9,862 nucleotides of DNA from an uncultured Collinsella sp. (GCA_900542125.1 UQMO01000072.1:1-9862); one strand, 5' to 3'. Positions 1-5,654 are shown, numbered from the stretch's first letter. The notes: a model not told the origin generated them from the sequence alone. Program-made: numbers and translations.

Positions 1-48
1 TCTACACCTAAGCCTTCGTCGGCAGCGTCAGATGTGTATAAGAGACAG
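1..48 (+). other. Illumina Nextera adapter left on the contig end
   Basis: Bases 1-7 (TCTACAC) are the end of the P5 oligo. Bases 8-15 (CTAAGCCT) sit where the i5 index sits and match an index I recall from the Nextera set. Bases 16-29 are TCGTCGGCAGCGTC and 30-48 are the mosaic end AGATGTGTATAAGAGACAG. This is library construct, not genome. Read on the minus strand it adds an artificial C-terminus (SYTHLTLPTKA) to a spurious ORF that ends in it, so no gene should be called across it. Confidence 0.98.
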
Positions 49-171
49 GTTTTCGCGAAATACGGGGTATGGTCGAGGGGTCGGGGTTAAACGTAGTAGA
101 TGGGCCGGTTTCGTGGCGGCGGCATCGCAGGCAGCCGACCGAGGGCGCCCGGAAGTGGGCAGGGCACCCGC

Positions 172-1329
172 CTAACGACCGATTTCCTGCCAATTGCATA
201 GGACGTTGGCTCGCAACTCCATTTCGGCTGTCTTTTGAGCTTTAGTTTTGCACCTATAGCGCAATTCCAGGCGCGAGCAAAGACTTCGCACTATCGCATC
301 AAGCTGCTCGGTATCGTTAAGCATGTCGTGCGTAACCAGGAAGACGTCATACCCCATACTTTGCAGTGCCGTCATACGCTTGGCGTCGTGGTCGAGCACG
401 GCTCCCGATCCGTGGATGACCTCTCCTTGAAGCTCCACGATTCCTGCCTTCATTATGTTTGGGTTAACAATCACGATGTCCCCGTAGCAGGCTTTTTGCC
501 CCGCAATGCTCTGTGCCGATGCAGTAAGCGGTGTAAAGTCATTGACATATACATGCCTAAAGCCGGCGCCACCGCGGGAGCGAGGAAGCGACAACAATAG
601 AATTCCAGCAACTTCAAGCGGAGACGCTGCTACACCCGTTACCATCTGCGCGGCTTTGTAGAATTTAGCACCCCACTTGCGGCTTTTCATCTTCGTGGCG
701 TACTCATGAAGCTCGTTTAATTCGATGAGTGGCTTCCTCATCCAGAGCGAAGTACCTTTGAGTTTCGTGACTTCCTTAGTCGTCTTTTGCTTGTTTGACC
801 CTTTTGTATTTACTTGTTCTTTGACTTTCACGCGTGCATAAACGCGTTTCCACTGCGCTTCATCCTGGCTTTCATCGAATTCAAAGAGGGACTCGGTGGT
901 GTTATCTCCTGCGGTGTCTTCGGCTTTGCCAAGCTCTGCTTCGGCTACGGCGGTTGGCTCAAAGACCGAGAACCACCCGCAGAATTCGAACATCGCAAGG
1001 ACGAGATCGGTTGGAGATACAAAACGAGCTAGGGTAAATAACGTCGCAAGTGGATTAGTTACTCTAAAGCCCATCGCGGTTTCTAGCGTATTGCCCGCCC
1101 CCGAAGCATCTTTGCAGTGGATTGTTGCTCGTAATCCCGAATGGTAGTTAACGCCACCGGGCGCCGTCGTGGTGACTATCGGCGTCTTGAGCACATCGAT
1201 TGTGAAGGGCGATCGAGCTAGGGCAAGCCAGCCGTCCTCGGAACTTGGGAGGCGCGGGTAGAGGCCGCGGACCTGGGGCGGGCAGCGCCAGTAGCGGAAT
1301 GCGGTGTTTGCGCAGACGATATCGTCCAT
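172..1329 (-). CDS. Hypothetical protein with C-terminal DUF559/Vsr-like nuclease fold
   Basis: A 385-residue protein. The frame stays open to 1503, but I start at ATG 1329 because GGGGAGG lies six to seven bases before it and the extension is Pro/Arg-rich and protein-unlike. The N-terminus (AFRYWRCPPQVRGLYP, residues 10-25) is a conserved-looking block that I associate with coriobacterial hypothetical proteins. Residues 130-160 are acidic and 165-190 Lys-rich, suggesting a flexible linker. Residues 282-330 look like a PD-(D/E)XK core: D284 in GDIVIV, then VELQGEVIH (E299, Q301, H306), then D313/D315, R318 and an L-x-x-x-G turn before a hydrophobic strand, the usual DUF559/Vsr order. Q301 replaces the usual Asp of DUF559. 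A nuclease or nicking role is inferred; the substrate is unknown. It lies beyond the tRNA-Val 3' end and may belong to an integrated element. I have no specific family name for the full length. Confidence 0.72.
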   Translation of the reverse strand: MDDIVCANTAFRYWRCPPQVRGLYPRLPSSEDGWLALARSPFTIDVLKTPIVTTTAPGGVNYHSGLRATIHCKDASGAGNTLETAMGFRVTNPLATLFTLARFVSPTDLVLAMFEFCGWFSVFEPTAVAEAELGKAEDTAGDNTTESLFEFDESQDEAQWKRVYARVKVKEQVNTKGSNKQKTTKEVTKLKGTSLWMRKPLIELNELHEYATKMKSRKWGAKFYKAAQMVTGVAASPLEVAGILLLSLPRSRGGAGFRHVYVNDFTPLTASAQSIAGQKACYGDIVIVNPNIMKAGIVELQGEVIHGSGAVLDHDAKRMTALQSMGYDVFLVTHDMLNDTEQLDAIVRSLCSRLELRYRCKTKAQKTAEMELRANVLCNWQEIGR

Positions 1330-1417
1330 TTGCGCCTCCCCTGGTATCGGTCGTAGGCCATGCGGTTGTGGTCGTGGACGATTATCTACTGGGGCATCAT
1401 GCGGGTAAGTACCGGAA

Positions 1418-1439
1418 GCTGACCAAACGCTGACCAAAA
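1418..1439 (+). repeat. Tandem pair of GCTGACCAAA, 11-bp period
   Basis: GCTGACCAAA occurs at 1418-1427 and again at 1429-1438. It lies about 90 bases upstream of the DUF559-like gene start, in non-coding sequence. The spacing is about one helical turn, so a protein could bind both copies on one face. The core TGAC(..)CAA resembles, in reverse orientation, the TTGGTGTCA repeats at 1644-1676. The role is unknown; recombinase arm sites or an operator are possible. Confidence 0.5.
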
Positions 1440-1563
1440 GCTTGACGAGTTCTGCCGAAAAACCTTCGTGTGATAGAAATCCGCTGGAAGGCGCTCTGGG
1501 CATGCGGTCCCTGTCTCCACATTTGCGCTCGAATCACATGGGGAGTTCAATGAAATTACGGAT

Positions 1564-1581
1564 ATGTTTTATACAAAACAT
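1564..1581. promoter_or_regulatory. 18-bp near-perfect palindrome, probable operator
   Basis: ATGTTTT-ATAC-AAAACAT: seven-base arms are exactly complementary and the centre is nearly so, giving 16 of 18 symmetric positions. It is AT-rich, lies in the stretch between the tRNA and the DUF559-like gene, and has no U-tract on either strand, so a dimeric repressor site fits better than a terminator. It is about 235 bases upstream of the DUF559-like start on the same strand. The binding protein is unknown. Confidence 0.4.
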
Positions 1582-1586
1582 GCAGT

Positions 1587-1622
1587 GGCGTCATCAAAAA
1601 GGGTGCGATAAGAAATGACGCC
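1587..1622. repeat. 8-bp inverted repeat GGCGTCAT/ATGACGCC
   Basis: GGCGTCAT at 1587-1594 and its exact complement ATGACGCC at 1615-1622 enclose a 20-base loop. It starts five bases after the 1564-1581 palindrome. Neither strand continues into a T-run, so it is a weak terminator candidate. It may be a second protein-binding site, or part of the same regulatory or recombination region. Confidence 0.4.
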
Positions 1623-1643
1623 TTATACGACTTCGATTCGATT

Positions 1644-1676
1644 TTGGTGTCAGATTTGGTGTCAAGCTTGGTGTCA
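1644..1676 (+). repeat. Three TTGGTGTCA direct repeats, 12-bp period
   Basis: TTGGTGTCA is present unchanged at 1644-1652, 1656-1664 and 1668-1676, with three-base spacers GAT and AAG. The array ends ten bases from the terminator stem of tRNA-Val and about 47 bases beyond the tRNA 3' end. Short, regularly spaced direct repeats next to a tRNA gene are what arm-type binding sites of tyrosine recombinases look like. No integrase gene is in the window, so this remains an inference. Confidence 0.6.
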
Positions 1677-1712
1677 AAAAGAAAAAGGTCAGAGACTTAA
1701 CACCTCTGACCT
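1676..1712 (-). terminator. Rho-independent terminator of tRNA-Val
   Basis: On the minus strand AGGTCAGAG pairs with CTCTGACCT (1704-1712 with 1686-1694) across a nine-base loop. The stem runs into TTTTTCTTTTT. It starts about 11 bases after the CCA end of the tRNA, so it ends that transcript. The stem is nine perfect base pairs. It also shields the DUF559-like gene from tRNA readthrough. Confidence 0.88.
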
Positions 1713-1722
1713 GCGCTTTTGA

Positions 1723-1797
1723 TGGTGGGCGATACAAGATTCGAACTTGTGACCCCATCCGTGTGAAGGATATGCTCTACCCCTGAGCCAATCGCCC
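1723..1797 (-). tRNA. tRNA-Val (anticodon CAC), CCA encoded
   Basis: The minus strand folds as a full cloverleaf. Acceptor GGGCGAT (1797-1791) pairs with ATCGCCC (1733-1727). The D-stem is GCTC/GAGC. The anticodon stem TATCC/GGATG has one terminal G-T pair and encloses loop TTCACAC, with anticodon CAC at 1765-1763. The T-stem is ACAAG/CTTGT around TTCGAAT. An A discriminator and encoded CCA (1725-1723) follow. CAC reads the valine codon GUG. There is no sign of disruption. A promoter lies upstream and a strong terminator downstream, so it is an independent unit. Its 3' end is a classic integration target and would mark the boundary of any inserted element to the left. Confidence 0.97.
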
Positions 1798-1817
1798 GTC
1801 GCCTTTCGGCAAAAGAG

Positions 1818-1847
1818 ATACTATCATAGCCGCGCGTGGTTTACCAA
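1818..1847 (-). promoter_or_regulatory. Probable sigma-70 promoter of tRNA-Val
   Basis: On the minus strand TTGGTA (1847-1842) and TAGTAT (1823-1818) are separated by 18 bases. Transcription would start near 1811, shortly before the tRNA 5' end at 1797. Each box matches consensus at four of six positions. An overlapping TATGAT one turn upstream is an alternative -10. Confidence 0.4.
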
Positions 1848-1934
1848 GAACTTTTTGCCCTCGATTTTAAATTCGTGGTCGCAAGAAAGCCAACGCGGGC
1901 AGACCACCCAGCAAACCTACAGCTAAACCACCAT

Positions 1935-2723
1935 TTATCGCTTGATCCACGAAGTCTCGGGGCGACAGATGAGTCGCGCGTTGTTGTAGGCCATGTCGAG
2001 CGTGAGGCAGGTGCGTGCGGCGGAGAAGCCGTCCTCGCGCTGGATGGTCAGCGCCAGTTCGGGCTTGTCACCGGTTAGGCACAGCGGCAGCAGCAGTTGG
2101 ATGCGGCCTCCGTAGAACTGCGGCACGGCGAGCGTGTAGTTGGCGGCGGCGCGGCGGGCGGCCTCGACGACTGAGCCCTCGAAGGCGCGGCGCAGCAGCA
2201 GCGAGTTGTCCTCCCCCATCAGGCTGGCGGGAATTCGTGTGAGGTTCTCCTCGTCGCCAAGAATGTGATCGATGTTGGAACGGATAGGCAGGCGGTAGTC
2301 AAAAACCAGCTCGGAGGGGTCCTCGGCAAAGTGCACGCGGCACGGCAGGTACTCAAACGAGACCAGCATGGGGTCGCTTTCCTTAAAGAAGCCCTTCAAA
2401 AACCAACGCTGGCGCGCGTCGGGCTTGGTGTTGGGCTCAAACAGGCCGTAGATGGTCTCGTAGCGGCGCGTGTACAGACCGGTGTTGAACAGGCAGCGGT
2501 CGTCGTCGAACACCAGCGGCAGGTTAGACGGCGCGGTCTGGTCCACGTCGCGCTCGGTCAGAAAAACCGCGCGACTAAACGAGAACGACAGATAGTTTTT
2601 AAGGATGCGGTTGCCGTGGCCCCAGTCCTCGGGGTCGGCGAGGTCGGCCAGACGGTCATAGCAAGGTTCGGGGCAAAATGCAAAGTCGTATACATTGCTG
2701 CACAGGGTGCTGGGGATCTCCAT
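1935..2723 (-). CDS. DUF3825 domain-containing protein
   Basis: A 262-residue protein that the DUF3825 domain fills almost completely. Recognisable family blocks in order are: the N-terminal YDFAFCPEPCYDRLADLA with EDWG near residue 33; FNTGLYTRRYETIYGLFEPN around 79-98; a middle SFEYLPCRVHFAEDPSELVFDYRLP segment; RSNIDHIL; a C-terminal YTLAVPQFYGGRIQLLLPL; and the closing LTLDMAYNNARLICRPE. These blocks match the family as I know it. No catalytic chemistry is established for it to my knowledge. It starts 45 bases after the Fic gene stop, has only a weak ribosome-binding site, and probably shares the upstream transcript. GC-rich Arg/Ala-rich coding suggests a longer stay in this host than the AT-richer right half of the contig. 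Its role beside a Doc toxin is unknown. Confidence 0.85.
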   Translation of the reverse strand: MEIPSTLCSNVYDFAFCPEPCYDRLADLADPEDWGHGNRILKNYLSFSFSRAVFLTERDVDQTAPSNLPLVFDDDRCLFNTGLYTRRYETIYGLFEPNTKPDARQRWFLKGFFKESDPMLVSFEYLPCRVHFAEDPSELVFDYRLPIRSNIDHILGDEENLTRIPASLMGEDNSLLLRRAFEGSVVEAARRAAANYTLAVPQFYGGRIQLLLPLCLTGDKPELALTIQREDGFSAARTCLTLDMAYNNARLICRPETSWIKR

Positions 2724-2768
2724 GTGGCGTCCAATCCATTAAAAAGCCGGCGTGCGAATGCTTTGATT

Positions 2769-3284
2769 CTATACGTGCGACGCGCCATCGGGACGCACAA
2801 CGCAATTGTGCCGAAGCTCATTGGCGAGTTCGGCTCGCGTGCGACTACCGGAAACGAGGTCCTGGATCCAGGCGTAGTACTGGTTGTTCTTGGGCTCGGG
2901 GGCGTCGGACAGCACGACCGGGGCGCCGGCGAGCCTTAGGACGGACAGCGCAAAGACAAGGCTGGTGCGCTTGTTGCCGTCCTCGAAGATGTGGTCCTTG
3001 ACCATGTGCTCGCCCACGTAGGTGACCTGGTCAAAGATGTCCGCGAATCGATCGGCCGGCGTTTGGCCGAATATCGTACTGAACGCACCCGAAAGTACGG
3101 ACTCGACGCGTCCAAGTTCGAGTGCGGCTCTGTTGCCTGTGGCGTTGGTCGTATAGCAGCGTCCGATCGTCAGCAGCGTGTCGTGTAGACGCATCGCGGC
3201 GGCGGCCATGGTCTCGAGTGATTCGGTATCATCGAGCACGAGCGGTGCGAACGGATGCGCTCCCCGCTTCGTGTCCGCCATCAT
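2769..3284 (-). CDS. doc: Fic/Doc family toxin (death-on-curing type)
   Basis: A 171-residue protein with the Fic-fold active site HIFEDGNKRT at residues 98-107. The Lys after GN, where AMPylating Fic proteins have Gly, is the Doc signature; in phage P1 Doc this makes the enzyme a kinase that phosphorylates EF-Tu. Activity here is inferred from the motif. I choose ATG 3284, with GGAG five bases before it. This ATG overlaps the TGA of the preceding small gene as ATGA, which points to translational coupling in the usual antitoxin-then-toxin order. The frame is open further upstream, but that part lies over the small gene and reads as a shadow. The toxin looks intact: the motif is complete, there is no stop, and the C-terminal helix region (QYYAWIQDLVSG) follows at the expected distance. 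The gene symbol is by family, not orthology. Confidence 0.85.
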   Translation of the reverse strand: MMADTKRGAHPFAPLVLDDTESLETMAAAAMRLHDTLLTIGRCYTTNATGNRAALELGRVESVLSGAFSTIFGQTPADRFADIFDQVTYVGEHMVKDHIFEDGNKRTSLVFALSVLRLAGAPVVLSDAPEPKNNQYYAWIQDLVSGSRTRAELANELRHNCVVRPDGASHV

Positions 3285-3466
3285 GAGTTCTCCAAGAGCC
3301 TGAGCGCGTTGGGCATGTTCGAAATGGTCAGCCGAATAGCTTCGTCGATTGACGTGGTGCCGCCGAGCAAAATCGGTGATGCTGAATTTGCCACGTGCGC
3401 AGTTGAATGATCTTCTTGAGCAACGCAATCAGCGCCGTCATCTTGTTGAACATAGCTCCAAGGCAT
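3281..3466 (-). CDS. 61-residue protein upstream of Doc, probable antitoxin
   Basis: It begins at ATG 3466 with GAGGAG six bases upstream and ends inside the start of the Doc gene (ATGA overlap). It therefore has the position and coupling of a Doc antitoxin. The first eleven residues, MPWSYVQQDDG, nearly repeat the start of the protein at 5316-5594 (MLWSYVQLDDG), and TTGGAGCTATGTTCA is identical at DNA level. After residue 11 the two diverge completely. The rest (SIDEAIRLTISNMPNALRLL, residues 39-58) looks like a genuine amphipathic helix. It could be a chimera of a MxWSYVQ gene start and an unrelated antitoxin tail, or a decayed full-length paralogue. There is no recognisable Phd, Xre or AbrB fold. 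It starts 11 bases after the XRE gene stop. Confidence 0.6.
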   Translation of the reverse strand: MPWSYVQQDDGADCVAQEDHSTAHVANSASPILLGGTTSIDEAIRLTISNMPNALRLLENS

Positions 3467-3477
3467 GTCTGACTCCT

Positions 3478-4166
3478 CTATAGCTTTACAGACGAAATAG
3501 CCTGCGAGTCGTACTCCAGAGCAATCGGTTGCCAGACGAGGTCTTCGATGGTGCAGTTTAGGGTGTCTGCAAGCGCCAATGCCGAGGAAACCGAGGCGCG
3601 GCGTAGGTCGAGCTGGTTCTGCTCGTAGAGTTGAATGGCGCGAAGCTTAACCCCCGATTGGGCGGCGAGCTGTTTTTGCGTTAGTCCGGCAGCCTTTCGT
3701 GCCGCCTTGAGGCCCTTTTTGTCTGCCTGGGCGTTGTTCCATTTTTCGATGACAATCTGGGCGAATTTATCTTCGGAGGCCTCGTGGAGCGGATGGTACG
3801 AGCCGATGATCCAATCGAGCGGAGCGACTTCGAGTAGCTTATTAAAGCCCAAGCTGCTCATCCATTGCGTATAGGCCATAACCCACCCCGCCCAATACTG
3901 AGGCGAACGGTCGAACGGATAGGTCTCCCTACATCTGACGGGGGTCAGTCCCGCATGGGCGATAATATCGCGCGCGAGCTCGTCGCCCGCCATGCCGCAG
4001 ACGACGCGAGGCATACCGTGCTCAAACTGTTTCATCTCAAGAGCGTTCGACATGATCGCGTCAACTCGGCTGGAGTCAGCCCTTGGTCGCATAGGGCAAA
4101 ATCGACCGCCTCGCCCAGCGTTCTCATTGCATCCTCGAGATACATCTCACTGTAGGCGTGGGTCAT
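3478..4166 (-). pseudogene. XRE-type antitoxin/regulator with a one-base frameshift
   Basis: Two overlapping frames make up one protein of about 229 residues. Frame one starts at ATG 4166, 20 bases inside the end of the DUF3990 gene. It reads MTHAYSEMYLEDAMRTLGEA through LTPAEL and would stop at 4032. Frame two resumes at GAC 4062 as DAIMSNALEMKQFEHG and runs to TAG 3478. The join GAG-TTG-(G)AC needs exactly one missing G at 4062. Residues 36 to about 150 hold MPRVVCGMAGDELA and YWAGWVMAYTQW. The C-terminal third is a Cro/C1-type helix-turn-helix (LTQKQLAAQSGVKLRAIQLYEQ). I recall proteins of this layout in gut bacteria as partners of DUF3990. The break could be real inactivation or a base-calling error. 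A shortened product from the internal ATG at 4053 (MSNALEMK) would keep the DNA-binding part. Confidence 0.75.
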
Positions 4167-4815
4167 CGCCCGTCATCCCCTCTCGAATGATATCGACGAT
4201 ACGTATTCCCTCAAACGGGTTTTCGGCAAGGAGCTCCCGATACTGCGCCCTTGCCGCTTCATCTCGTTCCTTGGCCAATGGACCATACAGAGCTTGCTGC
4301 GCACGTTCAAATCCAGCAAAACGAATGCTCTTAAACGCACGCTCGCTTTTGAGCACAATCTGCTCCTCCAGGTTACCGAGCCTCATAGATCGTCCAAGCT
4401 GATCGACGGTGATCGTATTGTTTACAAAAGCTCTGGCATAGCTAAAGTACGAGTCGTCCGCACGCCACCCCCTTATTACGTCGCAAGTGCTCGTCTGAGG
4501 TAGAAAGTGATCATGGAGATATTCGCACGCCCCCGCGGCAATGGCGGTATCTTTGCGAAAAGAACGATGCTCAACGAGCAACGCTATCCAATGCAGGACG
4601 CAATATTGCGGCGATAGCAAGTCGAGAACTTTGAGATCGGCTATATCGAGTTCATAGCGATTCGCAAAGCCATCGGCATCGCGCGAGCATGCCCATTCCC
4701 TTGCAAGATCGAGGCTCTCTGTGCAATAGAATCCCTGTCCATAGTCGTTATGGATTTTCCCCAGGCCAAGCTGGGGAGTCTCAATGAATTTCTGAGAACC
4801 ATGCCACAGTTCCAC
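4147..4815 (-). CDS. DUF3990 family protein, ADP-ribosyltransferase-like toxin
   Basis: A 222-residue protein. It starts at GTG 4815 with AGGAGA five bases upstream. The N-terminus MELWHGS (H5) and NDYGQGFYCT (residues 23-32, Y30) correspond to the first two elements of an ADP-ribosyltransferase H-Y-E core. LGNLEEQIVLKS near 146-157 would supply the acidic third element. RADDSYFSYARAF at 118-130 is another family hallmark. DUF3990 has been linked to ADP-ribosyltransferase toxins; the target here is unknown. The gene overlaps the XRE partner by 20 bases and a 26-bp inverted repeat lies directly before its ribosome-binding site. All this fits a toxin-first, autoregulated toxin-antitoxin pair. 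The toxin frame is intact while its partner is broken, which is unusual if the toxin is active. Confidence 0.82.
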   Translation of the reverse strand: MELWHGSQKFIETPQLGLGKIHNDYGQGFYCTESLDLAREWACSRDADGFANRYELDIADLKVLDLLSPQYCVLHWIALLVEHRSFRKDTAIAAGACEYLHDHFLPQTSTCDVIRGWRADDSYFSYARAFVNNTITVDQLGRSMRLGNLEEQIVLKSERAFKSIRFAGFERAQQALYGPLAKERDEAARAQYRELLAENPFEGIRIVDIIREGMTGDDPRLQ

Positions 4816-4827
4816 GCGAGTCTCCTA

Positions 4828-4853
4828 ACAGGTATCGCTAGAGCGATACCTGT
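4828..4853. promoter_or_regulatory. 26-bp inverted repeat, probable toxin-antitoxin operator
   Basis: ACAGGTATCGCT and AGCGATACCTGT are exact complements separated by two bases (AG at 4840-4841). On the minus strand the repeat ends one base before the AGGAGA ribosome-binding site of the DUF3990 gene. No T-run follows on either strand, so it is not a simple terminator. The likely reader is the XRE helix-turn-helix protein encoded two frames downstream, which would repress its own operon. A 12-bp RNA hairpin beside the ribosome-binding site could also limit translation. Confidence 0.7.
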
Positions 4854-4892
4854 ATTCAAATAGCAAGAGGGTGTCTGGAACCGAGTTTGAGT

Positions 4893-5000
4893 TCAATACT
4901 GGCTTCTAAGGCTCGCCGAGTCCGGAAGTATGCGACAAAATTCAGACTTGCTGATCACGCCGGAGCACAATAACGCCTCGTCCCGCTTACAGAGCTTCAT
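4893..5000 (-). CDS. 35-residue stub after the MNT gene, possible toxin remnant
   Basis: ATG 5000 lies 14 bases inside the end of the nucleotidyltransferase gene, where the HEPN partner of MNT modules normally begins. It reads MKLCKRDEALLCSGVISKSE and ends at TGA 4893. HEPN toxins of this type are about 110-140 residues with an R-x(4-6)-H motif; here only 35 residues remain and the motif is absent. The KRDEALL start resembles the opening of some HepT proteins, weakly. It may be a remnant truncated when the DUF3990 unit arrived next door, or simply a chance ORF. Confidence 0.3.
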   Translation of the reverse strand: MKLCKRDEALLCSGVISKSEFCRILPDSASLRSQY

Positions 5001-5286
5001 AGACACGCACCTCATCTTGCTCGATGCTTTTGCGGAAGGGCGGGCGCATGTGCTCTGGTGGGTTGGTGACGATATCAACCTTTCGTCCAAGTTCCTTCTC
5101 GAGTTCATGGGAGAGTTCGTACAGCGCGCCGAACGTCATGGTGTTGCCGCAGATTAGGCGCAAGTCAATATCGCTATCGGGCGTTTGCTCGCCTCGGGCA
5201 AACGAGCCAAATAAATATGCTTCGCTGACGTCGTATTGAGCCAGCACGCGGGATACCGCGGATGATATGTAATCAAGTGAAATCAT
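4987..5286 (-). CDS. MNT-type nucleotidyltransferase (MntA-like antitoxin)
   Basis: A 99-residue protein of the minimal nucleotidyltransferase fold. GSFARG at residues 27-32 is the G-S nucleotide-binding motif, D39 and D41 in SDIDLRL are the metal ligands, and D71 in KVDIV is the third carboxylate. All catalytic residues are present. In the characterised HEPN-MNT systems such proteins add AMP to the HEPN RNase and silence it; activity here is inferred. The start is ATG 5286, with a poor ribosome-binding site. It lies 29 bases after the MxWSYVQ-family gene, so the two are probably co-transcribed. A normal HEPN partner is missing downstream: only a 35-residue ORF follows. Confidence 0.85.
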   Translation of the reverse strand: MISLDYISSAVSRVLAQYDVSEAYLFGSFARGEQTPDSDIDLRLICGNTMTFGALYELSHELEKELGRKVDIVTNPPEHMRPPFRKSIEQDEVRVYEAL

Positions 5287-5315
5287 GTCTCAATTGGGCG
5301 ATTAACAGTAGAACG

Positions 5316-5594
5316 TCAGGGGGCCAGCGCCGAAACCACCGGTGCGGCTTTTTGGCGTTCGGCGAGCTCGAAAATGAGCGGCGCGTTTGATTTGACGAAG
5401 TCGGTCAAGAAAGTCAGGTCATCAGCAGTAAATCCTTCGACGTTGAACCATTTGACCGTAGGCAAGAAGCATTCCGCATGATCAAAGCCAAGGTCAACCG
5501 GGCGCTCGACGGCTACGCGAACGGTCCCGTCATCTCTTGTCTCTGAGTAGGCAAGCTGGGTGCCATCATCAAGCTGAACATAGCTCCAAAGCAT
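5316..5594 (-). CDS. Conserved-looking 92-residue protein, MxWSYVQ family
   Basis: It starts at ATG 5594 with GAGGT four to five bases upstream. The predicted protein (MLWSYVQLDDGTQLAYSETR at the start) is acidic with alternating short strands: a beta-rich first half with a DDGTVRVAVERP hairpin near residues 21-32, then PTVKWFNVEGF and a C-terminal helix (DFVKSNAPLIFELAERQ, 66-82). I do not recognise a named domain. The first eleven residues nearly match the 61-residue protein before Doc. Both sit directly upstream of toxin-antitoxin genes, which suggests a partner role, but nothing in the sequence shows the activity. No signal peptide or membrane segment is visible. Confidence 0.7.
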   Translation of the reverse strand: MLWSYVQLDDGTQLAYSETRDDGTVRVAVERPVDLGFDHAECFLPTVKWFNVEGFTADDLTFLTDFVKSNAPLIFELAERQKAAPVVSALAP

Positions 5595-5654
5595 TGCTAC
5601 CTCGTTTACAACTTTTTGAGTTAAAAGACTGCCCCTAACGCGGGTTGAATCACA

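Noticed and set aside
51..60. TTTCGCGAAA palindrome just inside the adapter
   Set aside because: Ten bases of symmetry at a contig edge, with no gene context to interpret it.
135..175. Stem GGTGCCC/GGGCGCC as a terminator of the DUF559-like gene
   Set aside because: The stem has a wobble pair and no T-run follows on the minus strand.
8..199. Minus-strand open frame running into the contig start
   Set aside because: Its C-terminus is translated Nextera adapter, and the rest has no protein-like signature.
1330..1503. 58-residue N-terminal extension of the DUF559-like protein
   Set aside because: The ribosome-binding site GGGGAGG sits before the internal ATG at 1329, and the extension is Pro/Arg-rich with no family character. 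The stretch also carries the TGACCAAA repeat pair.
2265..2939. Plus-strand open frame of 224 codons across the DUF3825 and Doc genes
   Set aside because: It lies opposite two genes with clear family motifs, is Val/Gly/Arg-rich in the way of an antisense shadow, and has no recognisable domain.
3285..3428. 48-residue N-terminal extension of the Doc protein
   Set aside because: It overlaps the 61-residue gene in another frame, while the ATGA overlap with GGAG marks the start at 3284.
4030..4064. Programmed -1 frameshifting in the XRE gene
   Set aside because: There is no slippery heptamer at GAGTTGACG and no evident downstream pseudoknot; a single-base deletion explains the break more simply.
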